64,000 nt of DNA, taken from Collimonas sp. PA-H2 (GTDB taxonomy: Bacteria; Pseudomonadota; Gammaproteobacteria; Burkholderiales; Burkholderiaceae_D). The DNA lies in the NCBI RefSeq assembly GCF_002564105.1, contig NZ_PDBX01000001.1, positions 868,001-932,000 of the forward strand, given 5' to 3'. A model generated the notes under the pieces. The model searched no databases. It had not been told where the DNA came from and was given only the letters and a program-made list of their open reading frames with translations. The position numbers and the translations under genes were made by a program. Within the stretch, counting starts at the first letter, position 1. The number at the start of each line of letters is the position of its first letter. Below, one piece after another: positions 1-9,814 of the stretch.

Positions 1-634
1 GCAGCGGCAGCGGCGCCTCATCGGGCTCATCCAGCTCGTCCGACGCTTGCGGGAGCTTGACATGTGCGATCAGGCCATCGGCAGACAAACCCAGAACATG
101 GCTATCGATCACGATGCCACGCACCTGCAGCTGGCTTTGAGCGGGCGGCAGGCTGGATCCGAAGCGCGCCCGCGGAGCGGCAAACTGTTCCCACAATGGC
201 GCCGGCACCGCCAACACCGGGAATGTCGGCCCCATCGCTTCCCGGACGACGCGCGCGGTATAGCTAGACAAGGTGATTGCCCTGCCGTGGCGGCCAAACA
301 CTATCCGCCAGTCGTTGCGCACATCCTCATCCCACAGCTCGTCGGGAATGTTGCTGTATTCCCAGGCGAACACCGATACAGTCGGGCAGCGCAAGTCGAT
401 CAAGGTTTTGTTGGGCGGGGAAAAGGAGAGGAAAACGCATTCTTCGCCGCGCTCGCGGCAGGCGTCGAACAGTGGATCGACTTCGGTCTCCGGCTGCCGC
501 ACCACGGTCACCGTGCCAAGCTCCTGCAAGACAGTGCGAAAAGCTTTCAAGACAAAGTAGTAGCTGTACTCTGGCAAACCAAGGCTTTTGTTGATTGTAC
601 TTTCGCCAATATCCGAATACAGAATGAAATTCAT
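1..634 (-). CDS. glycosyltransferase, N-terminal part (runs off window)
   Basis: Reading leftwards from an ATG at 634, an open frame continues without a stop to base 1, giving at least 211 residues. The protein starts MNFILYSDIGESTIN and contains VFAWEYSNIPDELWDEDVR, a segment typical of the N-terminal Rossmann domain of GT4-like glycosyltransferases in Burkholderiales polysaccharide clusters. A further piece, RAITLSSYTARVVREAMG, matches the usual 'identify who may call' region of that family. No signal peptide or membrane segment is visible, so a cytoplasmic enzyme building surface glycan is expected. The C-terminal donor-binding domain lies outside the window. The acceptor and donor sugars cannot be inferred. 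Confidence 0.72.
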   Translation of the reverse strand, partial: MNFILYSDIGESTINKSLGLPEYSYYFVLKAFRTVLQELGTVTVVRQPETEVDPLFDACRERGEECVFLSFSPPNKTLIDLRCPTVSVFAWEYSNIPDELWDEDVRNDWRIVFGRHGRAITLSSYTARVVREAMGPTFPVLAVPAPLWEQFAAPRARFGSSLPPAQSQLQVRGIVIDSHVLGLSADGLIAHVKLPQASDELDEPDEAPLPL

Positions 635-1073
635 CAAAATCGTACTTTTAATCGAATGTTAATCGTCCGCATCATTGCTTTGGCCACTTACCGCCTGCCA
701 TCGCGCCGCTTCAGACCTGTCTCAGCCTCCTCGTCGAGGCCATTCTTTTTTATCGTGGGGAAAACGCAGGAGCTGCCATACGCCAAGAAGTTTCCTGCCA
801 CACATTCCCCTTGGGCGATGATACCTGATACCGCACGGGGGTAGTCAAATGAGGAAGGGCTTTAGAGAGTAGCCCCTATTATGGAAGGGCTTGCCGATAC
901 GTTAATTTCTTGCCGGATTCATAGGCAAAAAACACGCTGGAATTGCTGGCGGAAGGAAAATGGCGCGGCGCAACCAACAATGTCATTTGTCGATATGCGC
1001 AGGCCGCCGCTGGCGCATGGGAGATACCACTTGGCGCCGGCAGCCTTAGGGGCTGTTGTTGTCTGCTGCGCGA
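635..1073. other. stretch without a supported gene
   Basis: No frame here has convincing coding character. A 9-bp direct repeat GAAGGGCTT occurs near 852 and 884. The open frame from about 881 to 1207 is mostly the antisense of the transposase-like gene. The stretch may be the decayed flank of an insertion, but no terminal inverted repeats could be identified. Confidence 0.4.
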
Positions 1074-1544
1074 TCAGCTGGTCTGGACGTCGTCACTCAC
1101 CAGCCATACCCACGATGACGACAGCTCATCGCCGCGTGCCGGCTTGGCGCCGGCGCCGCTGGCTGAAGCCAGGGCGCGGCCATAGGTTTTCACATTGGCC
1201 CGCCTGATCGATCTTTCCGTATTCAGGCGGGTGTGCTCGTCGCCCAGCACGATGATGGCTTGCAAGATCACCTGTAATTCATGGTGGTCGGCCAGGCTCT
1301 CGGCCACGCGCCGCCAGACATCGGCCTTGGTCCAGCGCCGGAAGCGCATGTAGCTGGTCCTCCAGCGGCCGAATTCCGGCGCCAGGTTGCTCCATGTGCC
1401 GGTTTTCAGCGCCACCCACAGCACCGCTTCCATGAACAGGCGATTGTCGCGGCCGCACATGCCGGAATCCCCTGGCCGCCCTACCAGCAAAGGCTCCAGT
1501 TTCTCCCATTGATCATCTCGAAGAACGCGGTTAATTTTCTGCAT
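1074..1544 (-). CDS. IS5-family transposase N-domain protein, catalytic part absent
   Basis: The 156-residue product begins MQKINRVLRDDQWEKLEPLL and continues with GMCGRDNRLFMEAVLWVALKTG and PEFGRWRTSYMRFRRW, which is the N-terminal DUF4096 (helix-turn-helix-like) domain of IS5/IS427 transposases. After about residue 95 the family's usual continuation, leading to the DDE catalytic domain, is replaced by an unrelated tail rich in Ala, Ser and Gly. The normally conserved WRDLP is changed to WSNLA. It therefore cannot be an active transposase. It is either a decayed insertion sequence or a co-opted DNA-binding protein. An AT-rich tract lies directly upstream. Confidence 0.65.
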   Translation of the reverse strand: MQKINRVLRDDQWEKLEPLLVGRPGDSGMCGRDNRLFMEAVLWVALKTGTWSNLAPEFGRWRTSYMRFRRWTKADVWRRVAESLADHHELQVILQAIIVLGDEHTRLNTERSIRRANVKTYGRALASASGAGAKPARGDELSSSWVWLVSDDVQTS

Positions 1545-1977
1545 CTATCTACTCTTTGATTGTTGAACTTGAATCAGGCAGCTCGATTTTCCTTTCGGCA
1601 AATCTTTTTCTTTTGGAAATCGCCGGATCATATTCAATCGGTTAACCCTGTCGCTATGCGTCCGCCGGTTTGTTAAGTTTGGCGGCTGCATACATGCAAA
1701 GAGTAAAAGCAAGAGCCTTATGAAACCACTGAAAAATTGGATTTTTAACTATAGTTCACATAAATTAACGATATTTAACCCTAAAATGGGGTTAGATGCA
1801 CATTCATTATTTCCACAAGAAAACTAAATGATTTAACTATTTCTTTTGGATAACATTTTTTGGTCATCGGTTTTTCAAAAAAAACAATAACGATGTTTCA
1901 CAATCCGGAAATTCAAAGTTAACAATTCACCTTATCATAGCCACCCTCGCCAGCCGGAAAAATGACACCCTGCGCCG
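1545..1977. other. AT-rich intergenic tract
   Basis: From about 1560 to 1960 the base composition falls far below that of the neighbours, with many runs of A and T (for example around 1740-1880) and no supported open frame. Such a tract beside a transposase relic suggests acquired DNA. It may also hold the promoter of the leftward gene ending at 1074. No clear terminator or operator is visible. Confidence 0.4.
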
Positions 1978-2171
1978 TAATGCTGTTCAGTTAGGGCAGA
2001 ACGGCATGGCGTAGGGTGGGCGCTCCGTGCCCACGCAGTATCATGGATATTCGCGTCCCTGACATTCGTGCCCCGGCTACGCGCCCGGCCCATCCGCGTG
2101 GGCACGGAGTGCCCGCCCTACGAGTTCCGCAAATAAAAATGCCTTCAGTCTTAACTGAACGGCATTACACC
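1978..2171 (-). repeat. GTAGGGTGGGC hairpin repeat, complete copy
   Basis: The core runs from GTAGGGTGGGCGCTCCGTGC near 2011 to its inverted partner ending CCCGCCCTACG near 2130. It is enclosed by smaller hairpins built from ATGCYGTTCAGT and ACTGAACGGCAT at both outer ends (about 1978-2008 and 2140-2171). The same element in the opposite orientation lies at 24059, with further copies at 24372 and 12979. Hairpins at both ends around a larger central inverted repeat suggest a small non-autonomous mobile or REP-like unit. It sits between the metal operon's 3' end and the AT-rich tract. Confidence 0.75.
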
Positions 2172-2199
2172 CTACGCCGCCATTACCGCCGCCGATGCT

Positions 2200-3096
2200 T
2201 CAGCCGCGTCGCAAAGAAGCCAGAATCAGGCTAATGTTATAACGCATCATGCGCAGGTAAGTTGGCGCCGGCCCGTCCGGCGCCGATAGCGCATCGGCAT
2301 ACAGCTTGCCGCCCGGCGTGACGCCGGCATCGCGGCTAAGCTGCCGCAGCAGTTGCGGATTGCTCATGTTCTCAAAAAAAACCGCCTTGATATCCAGCTG
2401 CCTGATTTGCCGGATCAACGCAGCGATATCGCGCGCGCTGGCTTCGCTTTCAGTCGAGATGCCTTGGGCCGCCAGGAAGCGCACGCCATAATGCGCGCCG
2501 AAATATTCAAAGGCGTCGTGCGAAGTGATCGCCATGCGCCGCTGCTCTGGAATCGCGGCAAATTGCAGCAGCGCCCAGCGATCCAGGTCGGCCAGGGCGC
2601 GCAGGTAACGTTCGCCGTTGAGCTTGTATTCAGCGCTGCCGGCCGGATCGAGTTTACTCAAGGCGGCAACGATATTGCGGGTGTAGATCATCACGTTGGC
2701 CGGATCCTGCCAGACGTGCGGATCGGGCCGCGCGGCGGCATCTGCGCCTGGCCCCGGCCGCTGCCGCGCCGCCACGCCGGTGCTGGCGACCAGCAGGCTG
2801 CCGCGGTAGCCGGCAGCGCCGGCCAGACGCTCCATCCAGCCTTCGAAACCGAGGCCGTTGACGACCACCAGCCGCGCCCTGGCAATCGCCTTGACATCGG
2901 CCGGCGTTGGCTCGAACACATGAGCGTCCTGGTCGGGACCGATCAGCGTCAACACCGTCACCCGCTCGCCACCGATGGTACTGACAATGTCGCCCAGGAT
3001 GCTGAAGCTGGCGACTACCGGGATTCTTGCCGCCGCCACGGTGTTGCTGCTGATCGCCAGCAACGCCGTCATTAACAATTGGATGAACCTTTTCAC
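2200..3096 (-). CDS. metal (zinc/manganese) ABC transporter substrate-binding protein
   Basis: Periplasmic cluster A-I binding protein that delivers a divalent metal to the adjacent permease. I place the start at a GTG (3096) preceded by CAGGAG. It gives a Sec signal peptide (KRFIQLLMTALLAISSN...VAAA) and a 298-residue protein, normal for the family. Candidate metal ligands are the His in DQDAHVFEP, the His in PDPHVWQDP, the His in AITSHDAFEYFGAHYG and a C-terminal Asp in KLYADALS. The His-rich loop of true ZnuA is missing; in its place is a short Pro/Ala/Arg segment. The GTG start overlaps the permease stop as GTGA, so translation is coupled. The two upstream palindromes at 5242-5287 favour zinc as substrate (inference). 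Confidence 0.86.
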   Translation of the reverse strand: MKRFIQLLMTALLAISSNTVAAARIPVVASFSILGDIVSTIGGERVTVLTLIGPDQDAHVFEPTPADVKAIARARLVVVNGLGFEGWMERLAGAAGYRGSLLVASTGVAARQRPGPGADAAARPDPHVWQDPANVMIYTRNIVAALSKLDPAGSAEYKLNGERYLRALADLDRWALLQFAAIPEQRRMAITSHDAFEYFGAHYGVRFLAAQGISTESEASARDIAALIRQIRQLDIKAVFFENMSNPQLLRQLSRDAGVTPGGKLYADALSAPDGPAPTYLRMMRYNISLILASLRRG

Positions 3097-3998
3097 GATA
3101 ACTCCTGAGGTTGAGAAACAGGCAGGCGGCGCCACAGGCGCGGCAGACAGCCGCGCGGCGCGATCAGCAGCGAAACCAGGTAGCAGACCGCAGCGCAAAT
3201 GATGATGGTCGGGCCGGATGGGGCCGCAGTGTAATAGGACAGCAGCAAGCCGGCGTAAGCCGCCAGCGCCGCCTGCATGGCGCTGTTGAGCAGCTGCGCC
3301 GGCAAGGTGTCGTGCCACAGGCGCGCGGAAACCGCCGGCAGCATCATCAGGCCGACCGCCATCAAGGTGCCCAGGGTCTGGAACGAAGCAACCAGGTTCA
3401 TCACCACCAGCATCAGAAACAGATGCTGGAACAGGCCGCCACGCGCCCCGCTTGCAGCCAGATAGGAGGGATCGAAACTTTCCAGCAGCAAGCCGCGGTA
3501 AGCCAACGCGCCCAGCATCAGGCTGAAGGTGCTGACGCCTGCCACCAGCAACAAGCCGCTGCGGTCGACCCCAAGCACGTTGCCAAACAGGATATGCAGC
3601 AGATCCAGCTTGGAGCCATTCATCGATATCAGCATCACGCCGAGCGCCAGCGCAATCAGGTAGACCGAAGCCAGGCTAGCGTCTTCCTTCAGGCCGGTAG
3701 TGCGGCTGATGCGGGTCGCCACGGCGACCACGGTCACGCCCGCCAGAAAGCCGCCTATGCTCAGCGCCGGCAGCGACAGGCCGAACAGGATGAAGCCGAT
3801 CGCCACGCCCGGCAGCACCGCGTGGCTGAGCGCATCGCCGAACAGACTCATGCGGCGCAAGGTCAGCAGCACGCCCAGCGGCGCACTGCTGAGCGCCAGC
3901 GCCAGGGCGCCGGCCAAGGCGCGCCGCATGAAGGCAAATTCGGCAAACGGCGCCCAGGCCAGCTGCTGCAGCGCATGCAGCCATGAAAGCAGCGTCAC
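3093..3998 (-). CDS. metal ABC transporter permease (ZnuB/TroC family)
   Basis: Integral membrane subunit of about 301 residues in the ABC-3 family, with roughly eight hydrophobic segments and conserved stretches GDALSHAVLPGVAIGF near residue 55 and TLGTLMAVGLMMLPAVSARL near residue 210, both characteristic of Zn/Mn permeases. It sits between the ATPase gene (overlap 3995-3998, ATGA) and the binding-protein gene (overlap 3093-3096). The three form a single coupled transcription unit read leftwards. Membrane topology is inferred from hydrophobicity only. Confidence 0.88.
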   Translation of the reverse strand: MTLLSWLHALQQLAWAPFAEFAFMRRALAGALALALSSAPLGVLLTLRRMSLFGDALSHAVLPGVAIGFILFGLSLPALSIGGFLAGVTVVAVATRISRTTGLKEDASLASVYLIALALGVMLISMNGSKLDLLHILFGNVLGVDRSGLLLVAGVSTFSLMLGALAYRGLLLESFDPSYLAASGARGGLFQHLFLMLVVMNLVASFQTLGTLMAVGLMMLPAVSARLWHDTLPAQLLNSAMQAALAAYAGLLLSYYTAAPSGPTIIICAAVCYLVSLLIAPRGCLPRLWRRLPVSQPQELS

Positions 3999-4726
3999 GC
4001 GGCCTCCGGCAGGCAGGATCCGGCGCCCGTCTCAGGCATATATCTGGCACGCTGCAGATTGGCTGCGCTCAGCACCTGTCCGGTCTCGCCCCAGGCCACC
4101 AGCTGGCGCGCCAGCAAGAGCGCTTGCGGGAAATGCCGGCGCACCTGCTCCTGGTCATGCAGCACCGCGACGACGGTGCGCTGCTGCGCGTGCCAGCCGT
4201 GGATCAGCGCCAGCAGGTCCTCGCTGGTCCTGGCATCAACCGCACTAAAGGGTTCATCCAGCAGTATCACATCGGCGTCCTGCACCAGGATGCGCGCAAA
4301 CAGCACCCGCTGCAGCTGCCCGGCCGACAAACTGCCGAGGGGACGCTGCCCGAAGCCCTGCAGACCCACTGCCCGCAGAGCGTCTTGCGCACCTTCCGCC
4401 AGCGCCGAGCTGAGGCCGCCAAGGCCGCCGAGGCGTTGCCAATAGCCGAGGCAGACGCAATCCAGCACCGAGATCGGGAAACTGCGGTCGATCTCCGCCT
4501 GCTGCGGCAGATAGGCGATCAGCTTGCGCGCGACATGCATTTCTACCCAGCCGCTGGCAACAGGCGACAGGCCCAGCATGGCCTTCAGCAAAGTACTCTT
4601 GCCGGCGCCGTTAGGTCCGACCACCGCCGTCAACGATGCGCGCGTAAAAACGCCGCTGACATGCTGCAGCGCCGCTTGCCGGCGATAAGCGACGCTCACA
4701 TCGTGCAGCGCGATCACCGGCTTCAT
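3995..4726 (-). CDS. metal ABC transporter ATP-binding protein
   Basis: ATPase of about 243 residues. It contains the Walker A motif GPNGAGKST, a Q-loop in [10 protein letters not shown], the ABC signature in the variant form LSAGQLQRV, the Walker B motif [12 protein letters not shown] and the switch histidine in VAVLHDQE. I chose the ATG at 4726 ([15 protein letters not shown]) because it aligns with the family start and overlaps the stop of the preceding small membrane-protein gene as ATGA. It powers import by the permease encoded just downstream. Confidence 0.88.
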   Translation of the reverse strand: MKPVIALHDVSVAYRRQAALQHVSGVFTRASLTAVVGPNGAGKSTLLKAMLGLSPVASGWVEMHVARKLIAYLPQQAEIDRSFPISVLDCVCLGYWQRLGGLGGLSSALAEGAQDALRAVGLQGFGQRPLGSLSAGQLQRVLFARILVQDADVILLDEPFSAVDARTSEDLLALIHGWHAQQRTVVAVLHDQEQVRRHFPQALLLARQLVAWGETGQVLSAANLQRARYMPETGAGSCLPEAA

Positions 4727-4890
4727 CGGAATTCTCCCGCCAGCGCCCAGCACACGCCCAGCCACAGCAGCAGGCAAGCCGGCAGCACCAGCAACAACCG
4801 CCGCCATGCCGAACGCGCCAGGATGCTGGCGCGGGCCGCCGGCGCCGCTTCCTGTTGCGCCTGCGATTGATCGATGCGCGGCATGATCAT
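4723..4890 (-). CDS. small single-pass membrane protein of the zinc operon
   Basis: A 55-residue frame starts at an ATG (4890) with a good ribosome binding site, GAGGGAAG, a few bases upstream. Its first half is polar (Gln/Ala rich). Its second half has one transmembrane helix ([20 protein letters not shown]) and ends GEFR. It is coupled to the relic cobW gene upstream (ATGA at 4887-4890) and to the ATPase gene downstream (ATGA at 4723-4726), which argues that it is a real operon member. I do not recognise the family. Because of the upstream deletion the same frame is now open through the cobW remnant, so a longer fusion protein could also be made. Confidence 0.55.
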   Translation of the reverse strand: MIMPRIDQSQAQQEAAPAARASILARSAWRRLLLVLPACLLLWLGVCWALAGEFR

Positions 4891-5136
4891 TGACTTCCCT
4901 CGGCGCTTCTGTGCCAACCTGGAAACGGATCGTCGAAGCTGTGCCAGGCCGCCGCCAGCGGCCGCGCTGCCGCCGCGCACCAGCCCGGCATCGATGCTGA
5001 CTTCGCTCATGTCATTGACGATCACCGCCACGCGCTTGCCCTCGCGATTGCGCAATATGTGATTCAGCAAGATGGCTTTGCCGGCGCCAAGGAAACCCGA
5101 CAACACGATGACAGGAAGGTTTTTTAGTTGACTCAT
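4887..5136 (-). pseudogene. CobW/ZigA-type GTPase metallochaperone, internal-deletion relic
   Basis: The N-terminus is unmistakably a COG0523 (CobW-like) zinc chaperone: [20 protein letters not shown], then [20 protein letters not shown] and [12 protein letters not shown]. About 56 residues in, homology stops. In a different frame the family's C-terminus reappears as [19 protein letters not shown], ending at a TGA (4887-4889) that overlaps the next gene's ATG. About 80 codons remain of a gene normally 350-400 codons long, so a large internal deletion that also shifted frame is the simplest reading. The P-loop reads GAGKAI instead of GAGKTT, so nucleotide binding would fail even in the fragment. 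It is the first gene after the probable Zur operators. Confidence 0.78.
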
Positions 5137-5241
5137 AACGGTCTCTGGAATTGAACAGCGGTCGGACTGCTTGCCTGGCGAGCCCGGGGCCAGCTGGCTT
5201 GGACATGAAAATTTCCAGCGCTGACGCGGCACTCCGCATAA

Positions 5242-5287
5242 ATGCAACTCAGTTGCATATCGAGATTGTAATGCAACTATGTTGCAT
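5242..5287 (-). promoter_or_regulatory. paired palindromic operators, probable Zur boxes
   Basis: Two near-identical 17-bp palindromes, ATGCAACTCAGTTGCAT (5242-5258) and ATGCAACTATGTTGCAT (5271-5287), have centres 29 bp apart. They lie about 105 bp upstream of the first gene of the leftward metal operon. Perfect 7-bp arms around a 3-bp core fit a dimeric Fur-family repressor. With a zinc-type importer and a CobW-family gene downstream, Zur is the best candidate. The protein assignment is inference. Confidence 0.72.
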
Positions 5288-5450
5288 TTGCACGGATTAC
5301 CTCATGTCAGAGGAATTTGACGGCGTTGCCGATAGCAGGGAGACAGAGAATGGAAGGCGCCGTCCAGAGCTGGACGGCCGGAATGCAAGCAAGTGCCTTG
5401 CTGCGCGCCGAGATCAGCTACTCAGGCGGACAGCAAGGCAAGGTTATATA

Positions 5451-6581
5451 TCAGTGCAGGAACCTGCCCGATTTCGCCACCATGGTCAGGTCAACGAACT
5501 CCGAACCGTTGTGGCTGCTTGGACTGAAGGTAATGAAATAGCCGCCGGCATCGTAATGGCTGACGGTTTCCAGCGCCCGGATCAGGCTATCGCGCGACAG
5601 GTTGCTGCCGGCGCGGCGCAAGCCTTCGACAAACACCTTGGCGGCGATAAAGCCTTCCATGCTGACGTAGTCCCATTGCTTCTTGCCGTCCTGCAGATAG
5701 TATTTGCGGTATTCCTTGACGATGGCATGGGTCTCGTCCCACGGCGCTGGCATCACTTGGGCGATCTGCACGCCGCTGGCATCCTTGCCGAGCGCGGTCA
5801 CCAGCTGCTGGCTGCCGACGAACGAGATGTTCCAGAACGAGGGCGGACTGCCGGCGGCGATCATGGCCTTGATGAAGGCGGCGCTGGAATTATAGGCCGA
5901 CACCATGATCACCGTCTGCGGCTTGCTGGCGCGGATCTTGGCGACGGCATCGCTGACCTCGACGCTGTTGCGTTCCACCGTGCCGAGCGCGGCCACTTCG
6001 ATGCCGCGCTTCTTCAAGGCCCGCGTGACGCCTTCCAGGCCAGCCTTGCCGTAGGCGTCATTCTGGTAAAACACTGCGATCCGCTTCAGCGACAAGGTGG
6101 TGATCTGCTGCACGATCTTCTCGGTCTCGGCGAAGTAGCTGGCGCGGATATTGAAGACGTTGCGGTTGAACGGTTCGCGCAGCGATTGCGCGCCGGTAAA
6201 CGGTGCGAAGAACGGCACCTTGGCCTTGCTGACTGCCGGAATCGAAGCATTTGAAGTCGGTGTGCCGACATAGCCGAACAAGGCCAGCACCTCATCCTGC
6301 TCGATGAATTGCTTGGTGTTCGCGGCGGCGCGGTCCGGCTCGTAGCCGTCGTCCAGGGTCTTCAAGATGATCTTGCGGCCAAACACGCCGCCGCTGGCGT
6401 TGACCTGATCGAAATAAGCCTGGGCGCCGTCATGCATGCCCTTGCCCAGTTCCTTCGCCGGACCGGAAAACGCTGCTGACTGTCCCAGGGTAATGGTGCT
6501 GGCGGTGACGCCGGTTTCGGCTTGGCAGATGGCGGCCGTCAGCAACAGCGATGAGAGGACAAGTATTTTTTTGAAGCGCAT
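5451..6581 (-). CDS. branched-chain amino-acid-type ABC substrate-binding protein
   Basis: Periplasmic type I binding protein of about 376 residues (Peripla_BP_6/LivJ family). I chose the ATG at 6581 (MRFKKILVLSSLLLTAAICQA) because it gives a clean signal peptide and has AAGGATCGG upstream. Family landmarks are TLGQSAAFSGPAKELGKGM, AYFDQVNASGGVFGRKI and the lobe-crossing region around YVSMEGFIAAKVFVEGLRRAG. No permease or ATPase genes for this family are nearby, so it is an orphan receptor that must work with a transporter elsewhere or serve a sensory role. The ligand cannot be named from sequence. Confidence 0.84.
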   Translation of the reverse strand: MRFKKILVLSSLLLTAAICQAETGVTASTITLGQSAAFSGPAKELGKGMHDGAQAYFDQVNASGGVFGRKIILKTLDDGYEPDRAAANTKQFIEQDEVLALFGYVGTPTSNASIPAVSKAKVPFFAPFTGAQSLREPFNRNVFNIRASYFAETEKIVQQITTLSLKRIAVFYQNDAYGKAGLEGVTRALKKRGIEVAALGTVERNSVEVSDAVAKIRASKPQTVIMVSAYNSSAAFIKAMIAAGSPPSFWNISFVGSQQLVTALGKDASGVQIAQVMPAPWDETHAIVKEYRKYYLQDGKKQWDYVSMEGFIAAKVFVEGLRRAGSNLSRDSLIRALETVSHYDAGGYFITFSPSSHNGSEFVDLTMVAKSGRFLH

Positions 6582-7010
6582 GGGAATCCGATCCTTCACA
6601 GGAATTGAGTTGATAGAGACTGCAAGGCCAGCCGATGTTAGCGCTACCTGAAAACCGCGTAAAACGACGCCCGAAATTGTGCGGCCCAATGTTTACTTCG
6701 TAATGCGAAATGAGCGCGAGATCAGGCGATGGCAAAGCCGATTTGCCTGCACGCTGCAACCTGAATCAGCACGCAGGCAATAGCAAAAACGAGCGCATGG
6801 TTTGTTGCAGTGCAGAAAATTTCGCTAAGTAAAACGCAAAGCAGGTAATGCTGTCAAGCAAGCGACGCATATTCGTCGCTAAAAAACAGAGAAACAGTTA
6901 TCGCTATATTTCACGGGGAATAGCGTAGGCAAGCCTCACTATTCGAGCGAAATTGCCACCTAACAACATTACCAATATGATGTGGGCACGTTGCGCAAAC
7001 CGCACCGATA
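6582..7010. other. intergenic region without a supported gene
   Basis: The start-proximal part should contain the promoter of the leftward binding-protein gene. One short hairpin is visible, AGCGACG (6861-6867) against CGTCGCT (6874-6880), but no T-run follows on the leftward strand, so it is not a convincing terminator. No coding frame is supported until the degraded remnant starting near 6990. Confidence 0.4.
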
Positions 7011-7161
7011 GTCGCCAAGGGCCAGGGCATCAATGCCAGCGACTACCGCGATGTCGTGAATGCACTCAAAAAGCAGCAGCTAGACAAGCAGTCTATTAGG
7101 GCTTGCTGTCGTCCGAGGAACTGGCGCACGAAGTGCAAAAATATTTCTTGCAACCGACATG
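6990..7161 (+). pseudogene. degraded 3' end of an unrecognised gene
   Basis: A stretch with ordinary coding composition reads VAQTAPIVAKGQGINASDYR then DVVNALKKQQLDKQ in one frame. After about 7095 the sensible reading moves to another frame as GLLSSEELAHEVQKYFLQPT followed by a stop at 7159-7161. Both segments look like parts of one soluble protein's C-terminal region joined across a frameshift or small deletion. I do not recognise the family. It may be what is left of a gene displaced upstream of feoA. Confidence 0.35.
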
Positions 7162-7345
7162 ACTGGCGAAGCAAAAATCATAAAACTGGCGGCGGGAGCG
7201 CAACGTCGGATAACTCTTTGAGCAGCAGCGCTTGGCAAAAAACACGAGCAATTCAATTTATTTCCTGTTGGTATTTTTATGCCAGTCACCGGCCGCAATC
7301 CCTTTGTTTTGTAACCGAAGCGCATGCGGGCGACCTTCAATGGTT

Positions 7346-7364
7346 ATAATGAGAATCATTATTA
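7346..7364 (+). promoter_or_regulatory. Fur box of the feo operon
   Basis: ATAATGAGAATCATTATTA closely matches the 19-bp Fur consensus GATAATGATAATCATTATC and lies 17 bp before the feoA start codon. Ferric uptake regulator binding here would repress feoAB when iron is sufficient. Confidence 0.88.
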
Positions 7365-7380
7365 GTAATGGTGTTTTTGT

Positions 7381-7620
7381 ATGAGACTTTGCGACTTGAC
7401 CCCGTTTACACCTGCAGTCATCGAACAGGTAGAAGATGTATTGGCTGCGGACCCTATCGCCAAACGTTTGCGCGAGCTGGGATTCGTCAACGGCGAAGCG
7501 GTCAGCGTGGTAGCGCGCGGCCCGGTGGGCGCCGATCCGCTGATGATACAAATCGGCTTCACCCGTTTCGCCCTGCGTCGCGCCGAAGCGCACCGGGTGC
7601 ATGTCAACCTGGCTTCCTGA
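7381..7620 (+). CDS. feoA: ferrous iron transport protein A
   Basis: A 79-residue SH3-like FeoA protein with the family pattern RLRELGFVNGEAVSVVARGP in the middle and a basic C-terminus (FALRRAEAHRVHVNL). FeoA is a small cytoplasmic partner that associates with FeoB and is needed for efficient Fe(II) uptake. The gene lies directly behind a Fur box and 10 bp before feoB, so the two are co-transcribed and iron-repressed. The length is normal for the family and nothing is missing. Confidence 0.9.
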   Translation: MRLCDLTPFTPAVIEQVEDVLAADPIAKRLRELGFVNGEAVSVVARGPVGADPLMIQIGFTRFALRRAEAHRVHVNLAS

Positions 7621-7630
7621 ATCAAGCACC

Positions 7631-9476
<1,846 letters not shown>

Positions 9477-9480
<4 letters not shown>

Positions 9481-9761
9481 CCCCGTTCCTGATCATCCAA
9501 GCCATCGTCATCAGCCTGGCGGTAATCGCCAGCCTGATCTACGCCTGCCGCCGCCTGATGCCAGCCACCAGCCAGCGTGTGCAGACAAGGCTCGCAGCAT
9601 CACTAAGCCAACCGGCAAGCCCATTCCTGTTGCGCAAGCTAGGCGAACAGCTACAGCCAACAGCCATGGCAGGCGGCTGCGGCAGCGGATGTGGCTCATG
9701 CTCCACCGGCTGCAGCACAAGCTCCCCAACAACAGAAGAACAACCCGTTAAATTTCACTAA
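9477..9761 (+). CDS. Cys-rich single-pass membrane protein downstream of feoB
   Basis: A 94-residue protein begins MTPFLIIQAIVISLAVIASL (one N-terminal transmembrane helix), has a basic, Ser/Gln-rich middle, and ends with a Gly/Cys cluster, GGCGSGCGSCSTGCS, followed by a short polar tail. The ATG overlaps the original feoB stop as ATGA, so it was translationally coupled to the full-length feoB frame. With the feoB frameshift that coupling may be weakened. It resembles the DUF6587-type small proteins found after feoB in Betaproteobacteria. The four closely spaced Cys could bind a metal or Fe-S cluster (inference). Confidence 0.72.
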
Positions 9762-9814
9762 CGACCTAGCGAATAAAGTAAAAACTGCAGCAGCTGCGGA
9801 AACCCATAGAGGCT

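Noticed and set aside
881..1207. A rightward open frame near the transposase relic
   Set aside because: Overlaps the leftward transposase-like gene and translates to Arg/Trp-rich sequence without recognisable features or a ribosome binding site.
3111..3986. A 291-residue rightward open frame across the metal permease gene
   Set aside because: Exact complement of a permease with conserved motifs; translation is Gln/Arg/Ala-rich without any family features.
6861..6880. Terminator hairpin upstream of the orphan binding-protein gene
   Set aside because: A 7-bp stem exists, but no T-run follows on the strand that would need it.
7056..7349. A 97-residue rightward gene before feoA
   Set aside because: It reads through the Fur box region in a frame without protein-like composition; only the two short remnant segments ending at 7161 look coding.
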